From Evernia prunastri (Eukaryota > Ascomycota > Lecanoromycetes > Lecanorales > Parmeliaceae), in contig NKYR01000117.1 in the NCBI GenBank assembly GCA_003184365.1, positions 57,620 through 121,619 on the forward strand: a stretch of DNA of 64,000 nt, in the 5' to 3' direction. The stretch's first letter is position 1. Each line of letters begins with the position of its first letter. A program made the translations under genes and the position numbers. Below are positions 48,473 through 59,727 of this stretch, one piece after another. Below the pieces are notes generated by a model. The model was not told the DNA's origin. It searched no databases and saw only the letters and a program-made list of their open reading frames with translations.

Positions 48473-50077
48473 ATGATCATGCCTTCCTGGCTTGGCCTTG
48501 CCCTGATCGTGGCGGCGGGAATTAGATTCCTGTCTTTCCGCTACACCTACGGCCTTCGACGCTTCAAGGGTCCTCTACTGGCCTCCTTTACCAACGCTTG
48601 GAGGGCCTTATATCACTGCCGGAACACCGGAATCCCCTTCAAAGACGTGCATGATCGCTTTGGCGATATCGTACGAGTGGGCCCAAATGTACTGTCGTTT
48701 CGAGATGCGCAAGCCATTCGCGATATCTACGGACCCGGGAAGAATTGGGAAAAGTCAGACTTGTACTTTGTCAATGCGGCAGTCTCCAAAGGTCATATCG
48801 CACACACATTGTTCTCAAGCACCAACCCGACGTGGCATAAAAACGTCAGAAAGGCTATGAATCCCTTCTTTACCCGAACAAGCGTATTAACGTACGAGTC
48901 TTTCGTGGAGAGGACCATTGAAGTTTTTATAACAGAGATAAATAATCAATTCGAGGACAAACAGGGTACCGAAGGCATTATCGACTTCCATGAATGGCTA
49001 TCGTATTTCACATTCGATACTATCAGCGACTTGACTTACAGCGAACGTCATGGTTTTATATCACGAGGCGAGGATGTGCACGGAATCATTGGCTGGGTGG
49101 TAAGCTTTGTGAGATACGGCTTCATTGTGAGTTTATATGCGCTTTTATACTCTTCTTCTCTTCAAGCTCTCAAACTTATCTCTTCAGGCGGGTCAGATAC
49201 CTTGGGTGGATCTACTCTTCAGACATAACCCTGTCCTAATGTGGCTCGAAAGAAGGGGGGGGTACACGGGCAGCACCTTCCCTGGAGCCAGTTTTGCAGT
49301 TCAGCGCATTCAGGAGAGGGATCAACAGAAGCTCGAGGAAGATGGTGCGGATAGACGAGAAGACCTACTCGATAAATTCCGACGAGCAAGACGTGAGCGT
49401 CCTGAGCATATCACCAATCAAGAGGTCTTGGGTCTAAGTTTGTCTACAATGTTGGCTGGTGCCGACACAAGGTCAGTCTTCATGTTTATTCTTCATCCGA
49501 TGATGATTCGTACTCACATTACACTTCCGAGTATAGCTCAATCACCCTGACCGCAATCTTGTACTATGTGCTACGCACCCCCGGCTGCTATTCGAAACTC
49601 CGAAAAGAGCTGGACACACACTTTCAAGCCGCTCGGATCCCTTTCTCCGAGGCTAGCGAGCTGCCATATCTTACCGCTTGCATTCAAGAAGCATTCCGTA
49701 TGCACCCGGCTTTCGGCTTTACGCTTGAACGTGTCGTGCCCCGGTCGGGAAGCACCATCTGTGGGAATTATATTCCTGGCGGTACTATTGTGGGATGTAA
49801 CGCCTGGGTTGTACACCGTGATAAGAACACGTTTGGCCAAGATTGCGATGTCTATCGCCCGGAGCGTTGGCTCGTAGATACGGAGACGACGCGCCGGATG
49901 GAGCGAGCCATGTTCCATTTCGGCGGCGGGAACCATTTGTGCTTGGGCCAGCATATTGCTTTGATGGAGATTTACAAGCTGGTGCCGTCACTCATTAAGA
50001 CATACGAGGTACCGTTTCCCTTTTACCCTAAGATAACATCCGCGGTACCGTATTGGAGCCAACTGACTACGAGGTAG
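48473..50077 (+). CDS. Cytochrome P450 monooxygenase
   Basis: Three exons: 48473-49126, 49188-49471 and 49537-50077. Introns are 61 and 65 bases (GTGAGT and GTCAGT donors). The product is 492 residues and intact. An N-terminal membrane anchor lies at about residues 4-22 (WLGLALIVAAGIRFL). The I-helix motif AGADT is present, the K-helix ExxR is EAFR, the meander PERW is present, and the haem loop FGGGNHLCLG has the cysteine ligand at residue 448. Sequence style is that of fungal benzoate/pisatin-demethylase-like P450s. It acts at the ER membrane with a P450 reductase. The flanking PKS and acyl-CoA ligase are decayed, so it may be a surviving member of a lost pathway. Confidence 0.9.
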
Positions 50078-52467
50078 ATCTCTCTCGTTGATCCCGAAAA
50101 GGAATGGACCATTATCAATGGTCAGAATATGAGGCAAAAGGATTTGTTTCTTCATCTGAAGAGACGAAGCGATCTCTCCGTGGATCGGGATGCATAGTGT
50201 GACCCAACAATGGCCATGGGACAGCCCGCAGCCCTCTCGAATGGGTTGTGGAAGTATGACAGGATTGTGCTCTTTGACGTGCCGAGCGCGGAAATGATAA
50301 GGCAGAAGGACCGAAGTACACGGTATTGGTATCAAGGAGTCCTTGCCCATCAACATCGTTAGGGCTAGCAGTGGATACTGAAAACTCATCGAAATTGATT
50401 CTAAAACTTCGTCGAGTCACGCATGTCCTCCTGTCGCAACCAGTGATCCATACCTCGCTTGTTTCTTCTTTGTTCAGGAAGATCCGCTTGATATCTTAAA
50501 CGCAACGTAAGCATCTAAGCTGAAGCAATACAGGTCCAAATACTTCTTTGCCGCTTTAGAAGCTCTACAGTAAGGCGACTGGTTTCTTTTTGGAGAGGCG
50601 GTTTCGATCTTTCGGAGACCTCTGTCCAGAGTTCGAGTACGAGAGCTAGCCGAAGGGCGCGCAATTCGCAAACATACTCTCGCAAGATCTCCGTGCACAA
50701 GGTCTATGGACTGTTTCTTTCTCCTCTGGCAGTTTGGTCCGTGTGAGCCTGTCATTTCTTGTTGCGCTAAAACGCTCGGTCGAGCATAGAAGATTTGATG
50801 GAAAGGCTTTCTAACGCTAGCTCTGTGGGTACTGATCCTTTTGGTGTAGGACAGTCAAGAGTGCTTCTACAAGGTATATAGCCACTACTGTCTGCGATGC
50901 CTGTGATGTTTGTTCCCCCCCTTAAATCGCTCTCCGCATCTATCATGGCTTCGATAATCCTGTCCCTGGTCCAAGCTTCTGCCTGGCACCCAGTAATCCG
51001 GAGGAGTCGAGGTCTAAGGTGGCTCAGCAGCCGCCGTGAAAAATGTGCCGGAAGATATAGACCGAAGTTGCCGAGGTGACGCAGCTGCAAAGGCCATGAA
51101 ACCAACCCTTTCGAGGGTCTGAGTACCGAGAGTAGTCGCTCTCAACTTTATTTTACTGTTGTGCCAAGAGTGAACAATTCTCTCGCCGTCCCTTTGAGAC
51201 TCGAGGGGTGACTTGCTTCCGACATAAGCAAAGAACTCGCGATATAGCTACTCTCGAGCTAGCTCAAAGATGCGTGGCCGGCGGGCCAACAGAGGGTCTT
51301 CGGGAGAAAGATGAGAATCCGATGCCGACTCTCACGGACAATGCAAGGCCAAGCCGCGGAGGGGAAGTTTATCAGTAGTGTAGACTCTATTCCGGGCAGG
51401 AAGGATCAGGCTAATTCCAAATTCCAAATGTATCTCATCTTTTTTCTTTTCTTTTTTCTTAAGACGTCCGGAAATTGTGCGGATAGCGCACCCAGGACGT
51501 AATAATTGTCTATATCAAAGCGCTGAGCGACTCAATATCATAAGCTCCCTCCCAGTAGTCAGTACTCGTATACGATGCGAAATTCTTCAAACCTGCACTA
51601 TAACTCCGTACAATATGGGAATTCACATTTTGGAAATGGAGATTGAAGATTCAAGTGGTTGCACGCCCCCGGGCAGATCCGAGAGCCGACGAACTCGGCA
51701 TGATATATATGAAATCGCGCTCGGTCCATCTCCACGTCTACATGCATACGAATGTGCATGAATATGCAACAACCTACGATCAAGTCATTAGCCGAGCAAA
51801 TTACCTTGTCGCAGCACAAGCGTGGAGATGCTTTTGGTGACGTCGCCGTGCAGGAAATCTCTCATATGTAAATTGATAGAGGTACATTTCTCCGAGGTTG
51901 TACAAGTGTACAAGTATTCTTTATGCCTACAGTACGTTCCATCCTCGCAGAACGCCCTAGGCGCGGGCGGTCCCGGTTGCCGGCCCCGGTTTGCGGAGAA
52001 GTTGAGTCTGCAACTTGTCCGTGAGGTGGGTTGGAGGCATACCGATCCAGCGTAATACGGAGCATCTTCAAAAGCAGAGGCGAGTGCAACGATAAGAAAG
52101 CTATCCGAACCTGGGAGCTAGTTGGCTGCTCTGTCTTTCCGGCAGCATTGGAACACCGTTAGTTGGACGTATATGTTGACACCACCTTTAGATACTCATG
52201 AGTCAGTGTCATTTTTCCATAACATCGACTCGTGTTCAACAACCATCATGATAGATATTCAAATAATGCATCTTTCATCTTCTGCTTTGCATAGATTTTT
52301 CCTGGAACGTTGGTTCGTCTCCTTTTACTTTCAGACCAGAGTATCTGTAACAAGCCTCACGGACAAAACTGCTGGGGAGTTCCTTCGGCGTTCCCGGTAC
52401 AGGACAAACGTTTGACTATGTAGTCCATAGCTCTATTCCCAACCTTCATGCTCATGCATGATTGGAA
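50078..52467. other. Gene-poor stretch
   Basis: A T/C-rich run at about 51437-51461 is the only simple feature. Frames on both strands lack motifs. Confidence 0.4.
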
Positions 52468-54224
52468 CTAGATCAATGGAGGAGGCATAGGAGGTTTGAC
52501 TATTGCTACAAGGTTACCAAGATCCTGAAGTGTGAGGATCTTAGATGGCACCGAGGCCATGCTCAGCTCAGACTTGACAAGTTTCTTCATTTCTGAGTGA
52601 GCGACGCGACAGTCATCTTTGAGGCGGATAACGGCCACTGGTATCTCTCCAGCGAATTCGCCTCTGACTCCAACGACTTGTGGTTTCTAGATTCGCTCAG
52701 TCTATCTCCTTGCTTGTGAGAGCAGTTGAAAGCACACCACGATACCTGAAAATATCCCCAAGCATGATTCAATTGTGCTGGGTAGAATGTTCTCATCAAG
52801 CCCTGATGATAAGATTTTTATACCTTCCTAGAATGTAGGCAGCACCCGAATCATCTATTTTCGCCTGGTCTCCTGCCACAAAACCTTTGAGTCCCTCGGC
52901 GTTCCGGTAAAACATATCACTATCAGCATTCGGTAGCCGTTGATCACCATCGGTCCTCCGATATACAGCTCTCTAACTTCACCACGCCGAAGGGTCTGAC
53001 GAGATTCAGGGGTACAAACCTTGGTCAATCCTCCCAGTGCGATCCTGCCAACACTGGCGAAATTACCCTCCACCATTGGAGTCTCTTCAGTGACCGAGCT
53101 GAACATTGACAAGCCTTCACTGAGTCCAAAGCCAGCACAGGCAAACTTCGCACCAAGCTTGGCTGGGTTCGTGCACAATTCCAACATTGCAGGAGGGATG
53201 ACGGTCCCGTCAAGAGCGATCCTCTGAAAGGGCTCGAACCGTACTCCTTGACCAGGGAGATGTTCAACTAGCGCTTGAATGATATCCGGGACGGATGGCA
53301 TGTGAGTAGTTTTCTCTTTAGGAAGTGCTTCTATGCTAGATTTCGCATCGAATCTGGGAGTTAGGAGAACGATGGTCGCTCCCGGCTCGATATTCTAAAG
53401 ACATGAGAGATGGGTAAATGGTGTAATAGTACATATAATGATTTGGCTTTTCAAAACGCACATTTGCGCCAGACTCATACCGGATGTTTCGACAGGTGCG
53501 AGGACAGGCCTTCGGTGGGCCAGTCATGCCGCTAATGAAGACTACGAGACGGATCTCATTTTCCAAGTCTGGGCTCTACTGTTTCGCACACAAGAGCTGC
53601 AAAAGCTCTTCTTGAGTACTCATAGCCAGATCTCTAAAACGTTGCCAGCCTTTCATAGATGATGTAGCATCGCGATGGTCTTCCGTGACCCTGAGAGCTG
53701 CGTGGCTGTGAGAAAAGAGACTGTGATCCATGATCTAGGTAGATGATTTATTTCGAACCACAACGACGCGAGGCTGGAGGACAAAGAGGTGATATTCTAC
53801 CTCTTTCGCGCGGGAAAGGCTCCGAGAATCTAGTGGGACGAACCGAGCCCTCAGCCTCGCGGCCCAGGGCAGCAAGACGTACTCGGAAAAAATTGTTCTC
53901 CGGAAACACAGCAATAGAATCACCCGGGCGCAAGCTTTGACTGTACAGGGACGCCACGAGGCAATTGGCCCCGTCAAAAAGCTGTGCATACGTCCACCGA
54001 AGCTCACGTCGACCTCCAGCCTGATAAGAGTTGGTTACCGATAGGAGTAGACCCTTCGACTGATACAAGGAGACCAGGTCCGTTCTGTTCGAGTATTGGC
54101 GCACTGCCTGGGAAACTAGAGCGTAAAGATCTTGAGAATAATCCGTGACTTCAGCCCCGCGAAGTAGAGCCATTTCTGGATCTCTAGATTTAGCCAAGCT
54201 TGCTGTGACTTTGCCTTGGCTCAT
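52468..54224 (-). pseudogene. Decayed acyl-CoA ligase (AMP-binding enzyme)
   Basis: Minus strand, from ATG 54224. The N-terminal region (LRWTYAQLFDGAN, SLRPGDSIAVF) is followed by a frame change in a T-run at about 53890, and later in-frame stops near 53744 and 53580. The P-loop-like AMP motif reads FISGMTGPPK, altered from the family's SGTTGLPK pattern. The central FGLSEG motif, the VAGDQAKID motif and the GRYKNLI hinge are present. Another frame change lies near 52805. The C-terminal subdomain remains to about 52468. It is disrupted at four or more sites and cannot be translated whole. Distinguished from an NRPS module by the absence of T or C domains. Confidence 0.72.
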
Positions 54225-54844
54225 ATTGGAAACTAGTGATCATTCGCAGCTTTAATGGCCCGTAGGTGTTTGGTAGGTTTGGATTTTGAAGACTTGGGAG
54301 ATACAGGCTGATGGGAAGTTGCCATGCCATCTCTTTCCACGGACCCTCATATCCAGCTAGTCACAACAATCTTGCAGTCTAGTCTCCTTCTGAACGCGAG
54401 CATGAACGACCCGCCCAATGCTGATCGGCGGTTCTAATTAAAAGACTTTCATTAGCGTCGATAGAGGCAAATGCGACCCGAAAAGCACGTCCGTCACCAT
54501 CTCGCTTGAGGTTATTGTCAGTTAAGCGTAGTTTAGAAGACAAAAGAAGATAGACTGAGGCCCACAGAACGCCGACGCAATCAACATGCCTGCATCCTTC
54601 GGCGTAATTACATTTTGGAGAAGAGGTACATCGATAAATGCCTCAATGTCGACAGCATAGTTCTCAAGACTCCTTTGATGTCTGCTGCGGGAGGGCGAAT
54701 ATGGTTTCTTGAAAGAGGACTCACCTGCGTTGGCCTATCCAGCCTCTAAATTTTCAAGGGACTTTCGTGCTCACAAGATAAAGTCAAGGCGCCCAGTGCT
54801 CGGGAAAGGAAGAAAATTCTTCAACAGACCGTCATAATTCGCTC

Positions 54845-55252
54845 CAGTGGGACTGGGGGTTAGTCGGTCGCATGGCATAGTGTTACATGGTAATATCGCT
54901 TAGCAAGCGATATTGCAGGTCCACATCGTGCTAAGCGATATTGCAGGCATTCCATAGAGACGCGATATCCAGAAGAGCCCTATTTATATGCGCTGCCCAC
55001 CAGTGTTGGGCTCCTCATTCGATTCCATCTCTTTCAGAGCCATAGCATTCTTTTCCACCTGCCCACTACTTTGTCAAAATCTCATTTTACTCCGGGTTTA
55101 GCTGAACAAGCATTGGGAGTTTTCCTAGCACTGGGGGGTCTACATATGCCTCTTCAGGTAGCTAGCCCCGGTGTTGGGACCCCGCAACACATTTGCACAC
55201 GATTCCAGCTGTTTTTGGTGTCTCTACATGATGATAGGCGAAGACTAACTTA
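54845..55252 (+). repeat. Dispersed repeat, copy B, with hairpin insertion
   Basis: Aligns with copy A (35137-35540). It has TATTTATA near 54981 in the place of copy A's TATATATA. Copy B alone carries a palindrome at 54892-54914 and a second half-copy at 54933-54947. Confidence 0.75.
54892..54914. repeat. Perfect hairpin, 10-base arms
   Basis: AATATCGCTT, loop AGC, then AAGCGATATT. The right arm plus GCAGG (AAGCGATATTGCAGG) repeats at 54905-54919 and 54933-54947. Confidence 0.85.
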
Positions 55253-55253
55253 G
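55113..55253 (+). pseudogene. Copy B counterpart of the small secreted-peptide frame
   Basis: Frame GVFLALGGLHMPLQVASP mirrors copy A with one extra codon. The first codon is TTG (from GCATTGGGA) where copy A has ATG (GCATGGGA), by a one-base insertion before it. The downstream part differs in frame content and runs to TAG 55253. It probably lacks a working start, though an upstream in-frame start without ATG cannot be excluded. Confidence 0.35.
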
Positions 55254-56144
55254 ATTCGCGCCAAATTGCGATCTTAACGATTTGACTGAGCGGATAAATT
55301 AGCAGACTCGACGAAGCTGACGCTACTTCTCCAATTTGGATCATAGCTGTCCTCAAACCCGATACAAATTCGAGCTCGAGTATATCTGTAAGCTAAGAAT
55401 CTCAACTGATACCGTAGCAGAATACGCAGCCAGAAAAGGTGATATGGATGCTGAGAACACCAGCACGCTACAAAACAGCTCAGTGCCGCATTGTATTACA
55501 AACTGCAACAGCTTGTCCATCATCTCCTCGATAAAACAGCAGCCGCTTATTACGTACGACAGTACGATGTCGCAGTCGAGGTTAACAAGTACGATGGAGA
55601 TCGGTGAGGGCAACCGAATTGATTTGTCGCACCCAAAGGCACCGCGCCTTTCTCCCTCGCAATCTTCCACACGACAACAACGCCTCCGGTGTTGACCAAA
55701 GCCACTGGCTGTACGGCTCATACTGGTTCTGCGCCTTCATTGATGATACCGATGCCATCACCGCCAGTCCCGAGGAGTTGCTGTCGTATAACGTTGTCAC
55801 TTCAGAATCTAGATAATTCCAGCGGAGCGTAGCGCAGCAGCGCGACAACACCTCCGACTGCACGGTCATGAGGACTCTACGCACTACCTTACCTTATCTT
55901 ATCTTTCGTCAAAACTAGCGCACCCACCTTACCATATCTAGCAACCCGCCGAGGCTCCACGGAGCATCTATCTTCCGCCCGCACGTCATCCCCAAACCCA
56001 CTTTGACCCAAGAAGCGGGCAGCGGATATGCATCCTCCCCTCCCTCCGCAAGCCTCCCTCCTCACCAGCACCCTCCGCCCCCCCCCCACAAACACACAAC
56101 AAACCCCATTCACACCATCTCAGAAGAACCCCCAATCTCAAGAA
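55254..56144. other. Stretch without a supportable gene
   Basis: Overlapping frames on both strands; none recognised. The last 100 bases look like a C/A-rich 5' UTR of the next gene. Confidence 0.35.
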
Positions 56145-56514
56145 ATGGACAGCCTGAAATCAGCCACCGGCCTGGGCGCGGACGCCGAGCGGAAATCGGG
56201 CGAGGAGCCGCTGTCCGGGGAGAAAGGGCAGGGGACGGCGGAGGAGCCTTATGATCAGGGTAATGCTGAGGGTGAGTCTTTTGTCTGTCTGTCTGTCTGT
56301 ACTGTCTATCTCTACTGTGCTGTGTGATGGGTGGTGGGTGATGCGTGATGCGTGATGCGTGATGCGTGATGGTTGGAAGGGGATATTCGAGTTTGTGGAT
56401 CTTGGGCTGATTGGGATCGCAGGGAAGGAGGGAGCGCCGGCGAAGGAAGGCATGACGGGGGCGCTGGATGGGACGAAGAAGACGGCGGAGGAGCTGGCGG
56501 GGAAGGGGTCGTGA
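56145..56514 (+). CDS. Small hydrophilic conserved fungal protein
   Basis: Two exons, 56145-56271 and 56423-56514; intron 151 bases (GTGAGT, ATCGCAG); 72 residues. Highly charged, Gly/Glu/Lys/Ala-rich, no hydrophobic core. It has a PLSGEKGQGTAEEPYDQGN segment of a type I associate with small fungal proteins, and a second exon KEGMTGALDGTKKTAEEL. It resembles LEA-like or stress-related disordered proteins; function unknown. An in-frame ATG at 56028 exists, but the sequence between looks like leader. Confidence 0.6.
56272..56422 (+). repeat. Microsatellites filling an intron
   Basis: A GTCT tetranucleotide run (about 56282-56299) and a GCGTGAT heptanucleotide run of about five units (about 56337-56370) make up much of the intron. 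Confidence 0.8.
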
Positions 56515-56734
56515 GATGGGGCAACGGAATGGAGGGGAGGGGAGGGGAAGATGGCTATGATTGCGTGATGATACAGGTGGTCCTCTCGGGCGTGGGAGCA
56601 TGCCCAGGGTTGTGATAGGAATTATGTGGTTCATATACCCTCCAGTGACGCCAAACGAATATCTATCATGTCTATGACAATGCTCAAAAAGATTCGCAAT
56701 CATTACAGCATTCCCGCCTACCAGATCGTGTCTC

Positions 56735-58576
56735 TCAGTGTGACTCACTTACTTTACACTTCCAACCCGACTCCTGGCTCAACAGCGGCAAGCTACACAG
56801 AATGTCAGTATGGTGTATCAACGAGGTTCGCGGTGCTAACGTACCTAGCACCCAAACACCAACCCAACTCGTTGCCCTTGATCTTCTTCGCGATCTTCAC
56901 CTCCCTGTTCAGCCCCATCTCGTACCCTGTGTGTAACAATCCAACCATGAAATTCAGATCCAAACAATACTCCGGCCTTCCCCTCAGCTCGTCCAACGCA
57001 CCTTCCACCGCCCCAAAGCTCGCCCATCCTTTCTCGCCCTCGCATACTTTCGCAGTCAAGTCGCGTAGCTCGGCGATGGTGAAAGAATCCGGCATACCGA
57101 GTGGCTTTGTACGGTCGAAAAAGTAGCTGAATACGTAGACATCTTCGCGGGCAAAGGTCTTTTCTAGGGACGGCTGGTGAACGCCACCGAAGGAGCAAGG
57201 AGCCAAGTCACACTGCTTTTCTTTCAAGAGTATTTTCTCTGCGATGCCACGACATTGGGCGGGGGCGGCATCCTTAGGGCCAGCCATGGTAGTCGTAAAG
57301 ACATCGCCACTATCGAGAGTAACGTTGACTTCGCGAGACATGCCTGGCGCGATGCAGGGATTCGAGATGGGAGATGAGGCCCACGATTTATCAGTTGGAG
57401 AGGCGTCGTGCAGGGCTTGTACGATAGATTTGTGGATGGATTCACGAGCAGCCATGAGACCGTAGCCGAGGTGGGAGTGTTGGTAGAGTTCGTATGTTGT
57501 ACCGCCAGTTTTGAAAACGTACTTGTGTTCGCCTTCATGGAGCGTCTCGGGCATGCCACCCGAAGGAGATTTGAATGTGGGCTCGAAGACGATTTGGGTG
57601 CTACCACCACCAAGGTCGAAGACGGCTGCTGTGGGCGACTTGTCTGGACCGCCAATCTTCCCAAGGAGGTAATTCGTAGTGATCCAAGCGTAAACACCTT
57701 CGTCCTTGCCGTCCATGACTTCGACGCCTCCGTTTTCTGCGGAAATAACTGGGAAGGGGAACTTGGTTTCCAGACGGTTGCGCACAGCATCGAGGATCTT
57801 CTTACTTGCCCCTTCTTTCTTCTGATCCAACTTTCGAAGACCAGCTGTGGCTTTGACTGCGATTGGGGAACAGCCTTTCAATTTGTCCGGGACCGTCTTC
57901 ATAGCGACCTCAAGGAGCATGTCGAGACTTTTTGCAGCTCCTTCCGCATCGTCTCCATATGAGCTCAAGCCGGACCCCCCTTCTTTCTTCTCCGTCATCT
58001 TGAACTCCTCAGACTCCAATTCAGGTGTTGAACCGCAATTATTAAATTTATAGACATGGATTCGAGAGCCGGTGCTACCGGCGTCGATCATTAAGGCATA
58101 CTGTACCAAAGGCTTGTCCTTCGAGCTAGACTTCGAGCACTTCGTTGTCCCAAGGGGCCCAGCTATCTTCTCATCCGTGGAAGACGTAGACGTGGGTTTT
58201 TGAGCTTCAAGAAAGCGTTAGCGACTTTCGGACTTCTTCGGTCCAATATAATATTGGTATTGAGCATACTTTTCACCATGTCCCTCATGCCTGCGCCATC
58301 CCTAGACGTGAACAGATATAAAAGTAGTACGACAAACGCAATGACCCCACCAGTCTTCAACAACCGCGCCCTTTGCCCACCCGTCATCGAGGCTTCTTTG
58401 TAGCCCTCCAGATTGCCTGCTCTGCCCCAGCTTCCCTTCGGAGGGGTATTTTCCTTGCTGTCGGGACTGGGAGTCTCGTGCTTGGGTAAGGAGACAGACC
58501 TTCTTCGCGGCCTGGAGTTGAAGCTAAGGTAAGACCAGAGGCTTGGGCGTCTACGAGCGTCAAATGCTGTTGACAT
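56735..58576 (-). CDS. GDA1: Golgi guanosine-diphosphatase (GDA1/CD39 family)
   Basis: Three exons: 58576-58270, 58204-56845 and 56792-56735. Introns are 65 and 52 bases (GTATGC and GTACGT donors). The product is 574 residues. It is a type II membrane protein: a basic cytosolic tail, a membrane anchor at about residues 77-92 (GGVIAFVVLLLYLFTS), then a luminal apyrase domain. The conserved regions are all present: DAGSTGSR at 143-150, KATAGLR, DEGVYAWITTNYLLG and FDLGGGSTQIVFEP. The C-terminal GNELGWCLGA continues in the short last exon (SLPLL). It hydrolyses GDP to GMP in the Golgi lumen, allowing exchange for GDP-mannose during glycosylation. Convergent with the small gene at 56145. Confidence 0.93.
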
Positions 58577-59727
58577 GGGAACGATGGACTCGGGGCAGTG
58601 GCGGGGGAAGCGGCGCCCGCTTCAGTGGACACCAATTTCTCAATCAAGAGTGCGATTGGCAATGCGAAGAAGCAATCTTGAGCGGAACGGGTCTCGGATG
58701 GGAAAAGGGAGAAGGTCGTCGATGTCTTGTCTCAAAGCTGCTGGAAGGCCACCAAGCTTCGAGAAAGTTGGGACCTCGGGTAGAGTTGTTGTTTTTAATT
58801 CCAATTCCTTGGCGTGCTTAGCGTGCTTGGCACAAAAAGTCAAGGATCTTGTGGGGTGAACCGATTCAATTCTTCCTTCCTGCTTTTACGATCCACCGCC
58901 AGTGGCTTCCATGCCACTGCAGTCCATCACAATTCGGCACCATGAGATACCTAGGTGAAAATCGTCCTAGCATTGACCTCTTTCCGAAATCTCAGCCTCG
59001 GGCGATCCTCGGATAGGTCCGTTTGGCTGAATGGATTGGTGTATCTGCCTCAACCTGGAACATAATAGGCTGCAAACCGAAGATATATAGCTAGTGATCC
59101 TGTCGATCATTTGGTCGAAGCCAAGGAATCAAGCGGTCTTCCTTTGCCGGAGGCATTAATTCGTCTATCTCCATCAAGCCTATGCAATCTAGGACTTCCT
59201 CGGCGCTTCGCCGCTGGTCCTGCTCTCTCCTCGAAGAGATGCAGAAGTGCAGACAACGAGAAATTGCTAGTCTTAAATTCCACTATCGTTGCGAAACCTT
59301 ACAATGACGGAAGACGCGTAACGATGGAACGTAACGGTCAACAGAACCTCACCGGAAGTCTCATCGAAAATGCTAAGGATCCTAGATTGCTCCATCATGC
59401 TCGCAGTTTTATTGATCCCATGCAGCCAAGTGACATACGGAAGCCTTACGGCCAACGAGGCTGAGACATCTTGCAGACCAGGCCTTAGCGCTTCTCGGAG
59501 CTTCAAGGCACAAGATGAGTGCTCACCTATGCAGCCAGATGTGCTGCGGAAATGTAATAAAACAAGGCCTTGGGTCATTGATCATCATGAATGACATCGC
59601 TACCAGCATAGTCTAAAGATCTAAAAGACAGACCAAAGAAATGTCTATGTATCCATTGGATCTATCCAAACCCCCAAGAAATCCTAGTCTACTTTTCCAC
59701 AAATCATAAACAGCATTTTGCCCCTCC
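58577..59727. other. Intergenic stretch without a supportable gene
   Basis: A tRNA-like word (TTTGGCTGAATGG near 59030) does not fold into a cloverleaf. Nothing else seen. Confidence 0.4.

Noticed and set aside
56110..56748. Long Pro/Arg/His-rich minus-strand frame
   Set aside because: Antisense shadow of the small spliced gene and its repeats; GDA1 stops before it at 56735.
59020..59095. tRNA-like words (TTTGGCTGAATGG, TCTGCCTCA)
   Set aside because: No acceptor stem pairing and no T-arm; a cloverleaf cannot be drawn.
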